In this document: piece by piece, positions 56,100 to 64,000 of the stretch
How positions within the stretch are numbered: position 1 is the stretch's first letter
Layout: every line of letters begins with the position of its first letter
From: Micrasema longulum
Taxonomy: Eukaryota > Arthropoda > Insecta > Trichoptera > Brachycentridae
Assembly: GCA_022494885.1 (NCBI GenBank)
Contig: JAGVSM010000434.1
Coordinates: 62,001-126,000 of the forward strand
DNA: 64,000 bases
Direction: 5' to 3'
The notes under the pieces: model-generated
Seen by the model: the letters and a program-made list of their open reading frames with translations, nothing else
Told to the model about the DNA's origin: nothing
Databases searched by the model: none
Program-made: the position numbers and the translations under genes

Positions 56100-56850
56100 T
56101 TGACATCCGATTTACCTGCTCCTTGCATGTTTGCGAGCGTGGGTAAAAGACGATCGGTCCCTCGGTGAAGTGTTACCCAGGCAATGGCTAGGGTGGGAGG
56201 GGTGCGGAGGTGGGGTTGTCGTGTGCGGTGTACTCGAGGGAGGGGGTGTGTTTGATTTGGTTCACCAGACATTGATTAGATTGCGGCGCCAGAACTTACG
56301 AGAGCAGATCTTACCAAGGCAAGGGTCGAGGATTATTTGACTAACCAACGCGTTTCCTACTTGCCAAAACATCCTCTCAATCCTTATGCATCCCGGGTGT
56401 AACGCACATTTTTGGCCCAAATATTTTGAATTCACGTCTTTAATTTCGGATTGATGGATTTAAATCACCTTCGTCTTGCGGTGTCTTATCTTTACAGCGA
56501 AAACATTTCAGTCCTGCGCTACTCCGAGGTCAGGATAACTGCTTGTTGGATATACTCGCCATAGTGATTCCTGGGAAAAAATGACCAGAGTGGTTTTCCG
56601 TTACCTTTTCTGGTGGACTTTTCTGTCGGGGCTACTTTCCCTTAGCTGGTTGGTTCTGGCTTGGAGGCGCCAGAGAGTCGCCTTTCATCCTCTCGTTATC
56701 TGCTGTGATCACACCGTTACGAGATCCCATCGCTCGGGGTTAGCGACGTGGGCACTAACGAGTTATACTAGTCAGTAGTGTTGCCGGTGTAATGCAACTG
56801 GGCATTTAATGAAATCACACCCTCTAGCAAGATGTGACTTACTGCAACTC
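56100..56850. promoter_or_regulatory. GC-rich complex block, unassigned
   Basis: One of the most GC-rich parts of the window (GGTGGGAGGGGTGCGGAGGT; ATTGCGGCGCCAGAACTTAC; TTGGAGGCGCCAGAGAGTCG). GGCGCCAGA occurs twice (56284 and 56666). The + frames at 56131-56340 and 56581-56778 are Trp/Gly- or Arg-rich with no domain pattern. It could be a conserved noncoding element, an old repeat or an untranslated exon. Confidence 0.3.
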
Positions 56851-57984
56851 TACTTACTGATGGTGCGAAACCCTAAAATTCAGATTATTTTCAATAATTT
56901 TAATTAAATTAGTATGTGCCATTTTTTTTTTTTTAGGGTCTGTGATTTTTTGACAATGTTCCCATATTATTTGTTCTGTAGAGTTCAGGTTAAATGTTTG
57001 ATGGTAGGGAGTTTGATGATTGTTTAGAAAAATTAACACTTATAAAAATAATTTAAAAAAGAAATCAATAGTTTTTAAAAAAAAAATGTTGTCGGTTTTT
57101 ATACATACTTACTTTGATATAAAACTTCGTAGGATTGAGAGCGTTTTGTCACTTGATAAAGCTCTAAAAATTACGTATACCTAAAATTATTTATTTTTCT
57201 AAAAAATTTTCACTACTAGGATTTAAGTACACTGACGATATTAATTTATTGTTGGTATAAATTTATATTTCTAGAAAGTAAAAAAAAAAAAATTTCAATT
57301 AAAAGCATTCGCAAATCACAAAATGTATTTTTGATTATAATAAAGTAAGAGCCCGCTTTGATATTTAAATACGAAAAAATAATATTTTGGAGTAGTTTAA
57401 TCGTTTAAAATTGAATAAAAAATCTAGAAATAGTTTTAAGATCGTCTTCTTATTCTACCATTCAGTTTAATAATATGCCTTAGGAGCGCACAATCTCTAG
57501 TCTGATGAAAGCTTTTAAATGAAAAAAATCTCTCAACATGTAGTTTTAGCCACCAGTTAGTATGAGCGCAATCTCTTTCAATCCGAGAAAGCATTTATAT
57601 TAATGAGAACACCGAATTTTCCTTCGCATCTGGCCAAAAATGTACAAATGGACATCTAATGTTGTGATACAAAAACTCACCGCGTTTCGTTCAATTGTAT
57701 TAAATTTTGTACTCCGGGCTTTAACAATTTTCTCTCTCAACTAAAATAAATTATTGACAACCATTTCCGGCAGTGTAAAAAACATTGTTTGAATGGAAAA
57801 ATGTTTTTATTTCTGTATTTTACGACTGGCATACGTATGGAATTAATAACAACATGATGAATACTTTATTTTGTTTTTTTTTGGAAACCTATACATAAAT
57901 ATTTATAGTAAACAACAAATTAATTATATTAACTCAGAACCAATAATAGGTTTCCACAAATCGTATAAAATAAGTGAAGAATTG
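56851..57984. other. AT-rich stretch, no gene seen
   Basis: No repeats or frames recognised. 57460-57670 is slightly more complex, without an identifiable motif. Confidence 0.4.
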
Positions 57985-58182
57985 TCGACCTCGTGGTGTT
58001 ATGGTCAGCGCGTTTGTGTCCCACGCAAGAGGTCTCCGGTTCGATTCCCGACTGAAGCGAAAGACTGATCATCTTACCGTCACGTTACAAAAATGATCAA
58101 GATACACTGCAATTGGTGTGCCAATGCAGTCCTCTAAGCACCATTAGGTGTGGAAAGGGAATAATGTTGATGCCGATGATTG
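57985..58182 (+). repeat. SINE-A, full copy with tRNA head
   Basis: The head GACCTCGTGGTGTTATGGTC has an A-box-like TGGTGTTATGG. B box GGTTCGATTCC at 58038-58048 is perfect. The body is GACTGAAGCGAAAGACTGAT, CATCTTACCGTCACG, AAAATGATCAAGATACACTG, GTGTGCCAATGCAGTCC, CACCATTAGGTGTGGAAAGG, and the copy ends with GATGCCGATGAT repeats. It defines the family; the partial copies elsewhere lack the head. Confidence 0.8.
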
Positions 58183-58509
58183 TAAAAAATATATGATACT
58201 TGTATAATTTATACATTTAAAAATGTTTTATTTTCAAATATATTTTTTCAATGATGCAAGAAGATACGTATGTCCTTTTAAAAAAAGGACATATAAGAGA
58301 GGTGTACGTATTTATTATTAAAGTGTCTATCAAGTTACATAATGCATTTAAAATATCAATTTTAAATCTGACAGAATGATATTTGTGTAGTATATGTCGT
58401 TATTTCAGTATACCTATGCAATGTTTAATTTATAATAACATAGAATAAAACAGTTGGCAATATTAATAAAAAAAAGAAAAAATAATAATTAATCGCCAAG
58501 CCTTTATCT
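58183..58509. other. AT-rich stretch, no gene seen
   Basis: A CCTTTTAAAAAAAGG hairpin sits at about 58274-58288. Nothing else. Confidence 0.45.
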
Positions 58510-58690
58510 TTTAAGCTTGTCAGCAGGTAGGAAAAAAAGTACAGCGAAGAAACTTTTAAAAAATATACCACAACACCCACACCAGTCGAGAAAACAATCT
58601 TTCTTGTATTTTTTTATTGCAACTGGCAAAAATTGAACCCGTGACACCAGTTTCACAGTCGGCCTTCTAACCAGCTACTCAATGGCGCCT
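58510..58690 (-). repeat. SINE-C copy
   Basis: Minus strand: GAGTAGCTGGTTAGAAGGCC, GACTGTGAAACTGGTG, B-box-like GGGTTCAATTTTTGCC, AGTTGCAATAAAAAAATAC, TTTTCTCGACTGGTGTGG, CTACCTGCTGACAAGC. Collinear with 9055 (-) and 43851 (+). Confidence 0.65.
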
Positions 58691-59635
58691 TTCAATAAAA
58701 AGTATTAAAATATTGTACTTTAATAAAAAAATATTATTTTTATGCTCCGTTTTTAATATTTTTATCATTTTAAATGCATTAAAAAATACCGTATTTCTCT
58801 TTATATTAAAAAAAAATAAAGTTAAGGGAGTTAACTGAAACTCGGTTAATTTAGTAGCTAATGACGTTATAAAATTAAAATTATGGTTTAACGAAAAAAT
58901 GTAATCTTAAATCGGAAAAGACAAAATCATTCCATTTTTTTATTAATAAAACAAATTTAGATTCAGTAGTGAAAATAATTATTCACCAAAGCAATTGCAA
59001 CAAAACTTTCTGCGATCTAAGATGTTCAGTACTTGATAAAACAGATATAATTAAATATATTGATGTATACATAGAGTTTGTCTCTTTTTGAAGAGTTACA
59101 GTGATAACATTTACTAGATGTATAAAAGAAGATCTGAATAGATTTTTTTTAAATATGTACCTTTTATGAAATTTATTAATAATAAAAAATATAAATTTCT
59201 CTATTTTTCTTTATATCTAATTTCCTTTTTTACTTGGCCAATCGGAATTTTTTTTCAGTTAAAGTTTTACTTTGTCTTAGAGAACAGGTCTATAACTATT
59301 CGAAATGCTAATAAGACCACTACGAATAATAATAATAAAAAACTATTTTTATTGCGTACACGCGTCATACATACGTCATTATTATGTATTAATTAATGAA
59401 ATAATCAAGATAGTGTTTCTGCGAATGCTATATCGATTCGGTGTTGAACGTACTAATATATTTTTCGTTAGTACTACTTCACGGTCGAGGTGGACAATCA
59501 TCTTGGCAAATTTTATTTTCCCCGCAGCCACTAAAATACAGATTTACAGGAAACCATTATTTCGAGTTTTTAAAACAGGAAATATATCTTCTCCCAACAC
59601 TGCATTTTCTTCAATCTTTCCTTGCAATACGATTC
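58691..59635. other. AT-rich stretch, no gene seen
   Basis: The overlapping frames at 59166-59716 have no recognised motif and are shadows of each other. Confidence 0.4.
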
Positions 59636-59639
59636 TGGC

Positions 59640-60060
59640 CATGCACTGCTATGACAAATAATCGTTATAAGGGCGCGTTCGAAATTGTTTTTGCACAAAC
59701 TTCGCCGTGTCGTTAGAATAATGAGCCGCTCCAGTGGCGACACGTATTCTATTAAACGCAAAGTGCCAGAGTAATGGATGCGCGGCATATTTTTCTGCGG
59801 CATAATGGCCGCAAGCAGGAGCATAGGAGCAAGACCTCGCGCTGCATTATTGCCGCAGACACTAAACCGGGGACTTTACATTTCTCTACTCTGAAACAAT
59901 GGCGCATTTATATGTGCACGCTCAATAAAGGCGCCGCTGGCGGAGGGCTGTTTTTCGGAAATTGGAAAATTAACTAGCGCAGCGGCGCGGCGCGGCCAAA
60001 CGCTTTACTCGCCACAGTCACTAGACCAACTCTATTGCACCCATCCCACTTGGTATCATT
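59640..60060. promoter_or_regulatory. Strong candidate conserved noncoding element
   Basis: About 400 bp of GC-rich complex sequence with CpG-containing words (GGATGCGCGGCATATTTTTC; AGCGCAGCGGCGCGGCGCGG). It holds recurring GCGGCATAATGG / CTGCATTATTGCCGC words in inverted orientation (59797-59808 and 59842-59856), and CGCATTTATATG and CTCAATAAAGGCGCCGC words. The inverted pair and homeodomain-like cores suggest an enhancer. Short frames here lack domains. Confidence 0.42.
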
Positions 60061-60463
60061 CTGTTATTGGGCAAATCATCTCCTTACTTTATTTGTTTAG
60101 GATATAAACATGAACAGGTTAAATTATTATAAATAGAAACTATAAAAAAACGAATGTATAAAAACAGAAGGGTCTGTCATCCATTTTATGTAATCACCCT
60201 AATCGATTTTCATTGTAAACATATACTTTTTGTGCCGTTGCATAGTGCTCACTTGCCAAACTCACTATTGCTTTCTCAATGTATCTATTTTTTTATTTTT
60301 TTTTATTGTATTATAAATATAAAATTATGCACTTATGCAACGTTGCTTTGACTATGTTATCTACTGCGTTCTAAGCCAGTCGTATAAATAAATATTATAA
60401 ACAGTAATGAATACATAGAAAAATAAATAAAGGTATTAGAAATAGTGAAAAACATAGTAAAAG
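60061..60463. other. AT-rich stretch, no gene seen
   Basis: The frame at 60154-60351 is low-complexity and hydrophobic, with no motif. Confidence 0.45.
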
Positions 60464-60650
60464 GTGGCCTCCGTGGTGTAGTGGTCAAGACGCTTGACTC
60501 ACACACGGAAGGTTCCGGGTTCGATTCCTGGTAAAAACACAAAAACTAAAATGTGAGTTTTCTCAAGCCTGGGTGTTCTGTGATGTAATTCATCACTGTG
60601 ATTGGGCCTTCCGGCCTGTTGTGGTGCAAAAATAAATAAATAAAAGCACA
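60464..60650 (+). repeat. SINE-B copy with perfect A and B boxes
   Basis: GGTGGCCTCCGTGGTGTAGT with A box TGGTGTAGTGG (60474-60484) and B box GGTTCGATTCC (60518-60528), then AAAATGTGAGTTTTCTCAAG, TGTTCTGTGATGTAATTCAT, GGCCTTCCGGCCTGTTGTGG and an AATAAATAAATAAA tail. Confidence 0.85.
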
Positions 60651-60904
60651 CGGTTAAAAAAAACGTAGTAATATTTGTAATTAAAAAAAAAAAAAAAGGG
60701 TTTTTTTTTTGTTAAAACGTATTTAAAAACCCACTAAAATTCATTGTTAAAAGAGAATACATAGTAAGAAAAACTATCAGTACTTAACTTTTTTTGTAAG
60801 CCTTTTAAAATCATTTTTAAGTAGCTAGAATTACACTCGTCGTGAACAATGAAAAAAACGTACGTTCGTAACTTTTTTTATGCTTAGTAAATTTAAGATT
60901 TTAA

Positions 60905-61195
60905 GGGTTATAAATATGTGGCAAAGATCTACATTTTGCCGAAAACCGCACGTAAATCGGTCCATAAGTATTCAGTCTATTGAGAACACATATACAAACA
61001 TTGTCGTATATATAATATATAGATATCGTTAAATATGCTTTACGATTTTTTTTCTAATTATTCAATTGGGAATTATTAAAGACTATAAACATATTCAGCG
61101 CAAAACTCATTATTTTGACAAAACCGCACGTAAATCGATCAAGTAGTTTTTTTAATATATCGAGGGCACATATACAAACATTCCCAGAGCACGAA
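60905..61195 (+). repeat. Tandem LINE-like 3' tail pair
   Basis: Two diverged units (about 60905-61020 and 61080-61190) share the order AAACCGCACGTAAATCG, a GTCCATAAGTATT/ATCAAGTAGTTTTT stretch, then ACACATATACAAACATT. The 'aaatcggt..agtattt..acatatacaaacat' layout is, from memory, typical of RTE-type LINE 3' ends in arthropods. Two nested or tandem insertions are likely. Confidence 0.5.
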
Positions 61196-61197
61196 TT

Positions 61198-61640
61198 ATG
61201 TCATACCTAAAACCTGTAGGTACGGTTTTTGCTCAGAGACATCTCTCATTTGTTGCACCGAGAGTTTTCAATATTTTGGAAGAGCGTATTAAGTTCTCGA
61301 GGAAAAACACTATTTTCAAAAGAGGAGTTAAGGACTGGATTTTCCTTAGTGGGAGGGATTTGAGTAGGAAACTCCTTGATAATTTTCCAAATGCTTAAGT
61401 TTACTGTTAACCATATTGATGTGCCATATATATGTTTTTTGAAATATTTTTTATAATTATTTTTTATGTTTCTAATCTTTTATTTGTAATCCTATATTTT
61501 TGGTGATTTATTCATGTGTCTGTGTGATATAATTGCTCGTCCTATCTTAAAACAGGACTTTTAGACCCATGGAGTTAGGATTTATTGTCTCAACAAGTGT
61601 ACAATAACCTTATGCATGTAAATAAATACATAAATATACT
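61198..61640 (+). pseudogene. LINE ORF2 extreme C-terminus and 3' UTR
   Basis: The frame 61198-61398 encodes LKPVGTVFAQRHLSFVAPRV, FNILEERIKFSRKNTIFKRG and VKDWIFLSGRDL. This is the characteristic C-terminal segment of Jockey/CR1-like ORF2 (R.LSF..P..FN.L...IK.......FK...K.WI). The 3' UTR contains AATTGCTCGTCCTATCTTAA, CCCATGGAGTTAGGATTTAT and ends AAATAAATACATAAA. No upstream reverse transcriptase is visible. Confidence 0.65.
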
Positions 61641-61760
61641 TATGTGTCGGTCAACTAATTGCTCGTCTCATCTCAACACAAGACTTTTAGTCCCATGGAG
61701 TTGGGACTTATATTTCAAATAATGAGCAATAAACTAATGTATGAAAATAAATTGCCTTTT
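61530..61760 (+). repeat. Duplicated LINE 3' UTR segment
   Basis: AATTGCTCGTC..ATCT.AA.ACA.GACTTTTAG.CCCATGGAGTT occurs at about 61530-61591 and again at about 61656-61708. Each copy is followed by AATAA.CTTATG.ATG.AAATAAAT. Either a tandem duplication or two successive insertions. Confidence 0.7.
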
Positions 61761-61957
61761 ATATGCGAGGTGTGGCAGAAAAGTAATGAGACTGGCAATA
61801 CTGCAAGCAATCTGGCAACACTGCGTTGTTGCCCTTTATAGAGCACGTGTATCAGTAATCTCCCATAGCCCAGTGCGAGTTTCAACTCCTTGCGTTAACC
61901 ACGTGATTTTTGTGGCTGCTATTAATGAAGTTGTGTTTTGGTTGTGTGTCACCCAAA

Positions 61958-62155
61958 ATGGAACAGCGGAATTTAGAGCAACGTTGTGCCATTGAATTAT
62001 GTGTTAAGCTTGGAAAATCGGCAAGTGTGACATTCGAAAAGTTAAAACAGGCCTATGGGAAACATTATTTATCCCTAGCACACGTTTTTTGGTGGCACAA
62101 ATCATTTTTGGAAGGCAGAGAACACGTTGAAGACGAACATCGTTCTCATTGCTAA
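61958..62155 (+). pseudogene. mariner transposase N-terminal piece
   Basis: From an ATG at 61958: MEQRNLEQRCAIELCVKLGK, SASVTFEKLKQAYGKHYLSL, HVFWWHKSFLEGREHVED. This is the first helix-turn-helix (DNA-binding) part of a mariner transposase, keeping the F.W.K.F..GRE.VEDE signature. The frame then runs into a stop just after EDEHRS, where the second helix-turn-helix and the start of the catalytic domain would follow, showing an internal deletion. Nearby, VITGDES (about 62178-62198, another frame) is the remnant with the first catalytic Asp. Confidence 0.85.
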
Positions 62156-62289
62156 TGAGCAAGATGTCTTTAGTCGTGTGATCACAGGTGATGAATCATG
62201 AATTTTATACGATTTAATACGATCTTGAGACCAAGAAGCAAAGTGAGGAATGGCACACTGCAAACTCTCCTTGACCAAAGAAAGCTCGA

Positions 62290-62691
62290 ATGAGCAAATC
62301 GAAAGTCGTCCTTAAAAGGCTCAGAAAAAGGGTCATTCGCGTGAGACCAGACATTGCAGGCAAATGGATGCTCCATCATGATAACGCCACATGTCACACT
62401 GCCCTCTCCATAACATTATTTTTAACCTATAAAGGTATTCCTGTGGTTCTCCAGCCCCTCTATTCACCTAACCGCGGTCCCTGTGACTTCTCTCTTTTCC
62501 TTAAACTGAAAAATGTCCTCAAAGGACGTCATTTCGGGACTTTAGAAAATATTCAAAAAAGTGTAACAGACATGCTAAAGACCATACCGGTTGAAGACTT
62601 CCAGCGCTGCTACCAACAGTGGAAACAACGTCTCCATCGATGCGTAGTTTCCCAAGGGAACTACTTTGAAGGGGAAAACATTGATGTTTGA
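62290..62691 (+). pseudogene. mariner transposase C-terminal catalytic piece
   Basis: A clean 133-codon frame: VVLKRLRKRVIRVRPDIAGK, WMLHHDNATCHTALSITLFL, QPLYSPNRGPCDFSLFLKLK, GRHFGTLENIQ, and a C-terminus ending ..YFEGENIDV. The Asp of HHDNA and the Asp of PCDF are separated by exactly 34 residues, which is the DD34D spacing of mariner. The YSPD.AP motif is altered to YSPNRGP. The first catalytic Asp lies upstream in another frame, so no active transposase can be made. Confidence 0.9.
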
Positions 62692-62754
62692 AAAAAATTA
62701 AAAACTGTTGTAAATAATAAATCTGTCTTATTACTTTTCTGCCGCACCTCGTAT

Positions 62755-63375
62755 ATCGATGAACCGCATCTTAAACTAAACGAAACTGTACTTTATAAAA
62801 AATATGTAACAATTTTTTTCATAAAAACTGCTAAGAGAAATACGCGTGTATTTCAAATGAGATGTTATTATGACATACTGTAAAATTCTATATTTTTTTT
62901 CGATAACTCATCACAATTATTATTACAACATAAAATTTCGTCATTAGGAGTATCTAAAAAAAAATAAAATGCAATTACCATAGTAACGTAGAAGATGTGT
63001 TTTTACAATAACATTGAATCACTCAAAAATGTATCGGAATACCGAACCGCTCGAACCATAAAACTACCAAAGACTTTGCAATAAAAACAAATCGTTTGCG
63101 TGGGTAGGATAAATGATGTCTTACGAAACCGCCAAAAATATTTATGGTAATGAATTTGGAAGTTTTGGTTCAAAATTTATCTTCTATCTTTTTATCTCCG
63201 CTATTTATCCGGAGCGAGGTAAGAAAAATACGAAGATGCTCCAAAACAAGCAGCACTTAGCCATTTTATGTCCTTCTGCATTTATGCGAGAGGTGGGTGA
63301 ACTTCGTATTATATGCACAAAGGCGTTCTCTTGCACCTTGCTAGCATTACGTTTATCTTAATAATTTAACTATTT
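62755..63375. other. No gene seen
   Basis: The frame at 63113-63361 (82 codons) has no recognised motif and average composition. Confidence 0.4.
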
Positions 63376-63480
63376 GGGGTTGTCTTGAAGCATTTTGGAA
63401 CTCACGCCCACGTGTGACCAGTGTGCTACTTGTCTTGTTTAATCAAGGTGACGTTAAGTACGTGGACGCTACTTTGGATT
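63376..63480. promoter_or_regulatory. Short complex GC-richer patch
   Basis: GGAACTCACGCCCACGTGTG, ACCAGTGTGCTACTTGTC, CAAGGTGACGTTAAGTACG: includes a CACGTG E-box and a TGACGT half-site. Too short to say more. Confidence 0.2.
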
Positions 63481-63639
63481 TAAAATTTATGCGATTCACA
63501 GAAAAAAAAAAAAAAACAATAGTATACTACATTTTACTTATAATTTTTTTACTTGTAAACTAGCTTCTCTTTATATTTATTAAATTTATTTCTACTCTCG
63601 ACTATGTATGAACTACGTTATTTGAACTACATTTACAGT

Positions 63640-64000
63640 TTGTTTTGTGGTTTTATTTATTTATTTATTTTTACATAAACAGCATAAATTGCCTTTAACA
63701 TATATTGAAGATAAATATGAAAAAAAAAACATATTTAAATACATAACTAAAAATTGCATAACTATAACAATAGTAACAAATAGGTAAATACACATAAGCA
63801 ACCAAAAATATTAACGAAATAAATGCATAAATATGAAAAAACAAAAAAAGGAAAAACATTTATAAATATAAAGAAAAGTTGCGATAATATTGCGAGAGAA
63901 AAAAAGAAATCAGACTTGTTTTATAACTATCAAGTCCAGAACCAAATATATCAGCCTTGTCCTTATACTGATTGCCATATCTATGGAGCCTAGAGATAGG
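63640..64000 (-). repeat. Probable LINE 3' end entering the right edge
   Basis: TTTTATTTATTTATTTATTT at about 63650 followed by A-rich minus-strand UTR-like sequence resembles the reversed (TAAA)n tail of the LINE at 10185. The last 100 bases (AAGTCCAGAACCAAATATAT) are more complex and may lead to ORF2 outside the window. Confidence 0.35.

Larger units (their letters stand above)
61763..62753 (+). mobile_element. mariner element, internally deleted
   Basis: TIRs of about 27 bp: left CGAGGTGTGGCAGAAAAGTA-ATGAGAC (from 61766), right the inverse of CGAGGTGCGGCAGAAAAGTA-ATAAGAC (to 62751). There is TA sequence next to both ends, as expected for Tc1/mariner. The length of about 990 bp is well below the roughly 1.3 kb of intact mariners, and two separated transposase pieces remain. 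Confidence 0.9.

Noticed and set aside
59166..59824. Cluster of overlapping 76-118 codon frames
   Set aside because: They overlap on both strands in different phases with AT-driven Ile/Lys/Asn/Phe composition and no motif.
1..64000. CRISPR arrays, operons, bacterial promoters
   Set aside because: No spaced direct repeats of array type, no bacterial gene organisation. The window is eukaryotic, and the short direct repeats seen are TE-derived or microsatellites.

Overview
This is AT-rich (roughly two-thirds A+T), repeat-laden animal DNA, almost certainly from an arthropod and probably an insect. The reasons are a mariner element, several non-LTR retrotransposon remnants, many tRNA-derived SINEs, a TTAA-flanked MITE and scattered hairpins carrying a GAAACCGGT motif. 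Nothing looks prokaryotic: there are no operons, and the longest open frames are short and lie in repeats or noncoding DNA. The species cannot be named from what is visible.

The window reads as intron or intergenic DNA of a gene with very long introns. The only host-gene candidate is a 67-nt, GC-rich, splice-bounded exon on the + strand at 22964-23030. Around it are islands of more complex, GC-richer, non-repetitive sequence: about 3.1, 8.0, 15.5, 17.1, 23.1, 25.0-26.3, 27.9, 35.0, 48.0, 49.0, 50.8, 56.2 and 59.7 kb. They have no convincing coding frame and look like conserved noncoding (enhancer-like) elements. That reading is inference and needs comparison with other species.

The rest is mostly mobile DNA. 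1-0.7 kb: 3' end of a frameshifted transposon-type gene. 3.8 and 47.6 kb: two copies of a repeat with a hammerhead-ribozyme-like core. 5.3, 10.2-10.9, 36.7-37.8, 42.2-43.3 and 61.2 kb: LINE remnants. 6.3-7.0 kb: TTAA-flanked MITE. 30.4-31.4 and 44.2-45.2 kb: two copies of a ~1-kb terminal-inverted-repeat element with 8-bp target duplications. 39.9-40.6 and 54.9-55.8 kb: long foldback elements, with nested relatives at 29.5, 42.1-43.5 and 45.9-47.3 kb. 61.8-62.75 kb: internally deleted mariner. At least five tRNA-derived SINE families (called SINE-A to SINE-E here) are sprinkled throughout. One minus-strand frame at 41.7-42.1 kb contains an internal amino-acid repeat that I do not recognise.

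No intact protein-coding gene, functional tRNA or rRNA gene, or CRISPR array was found.
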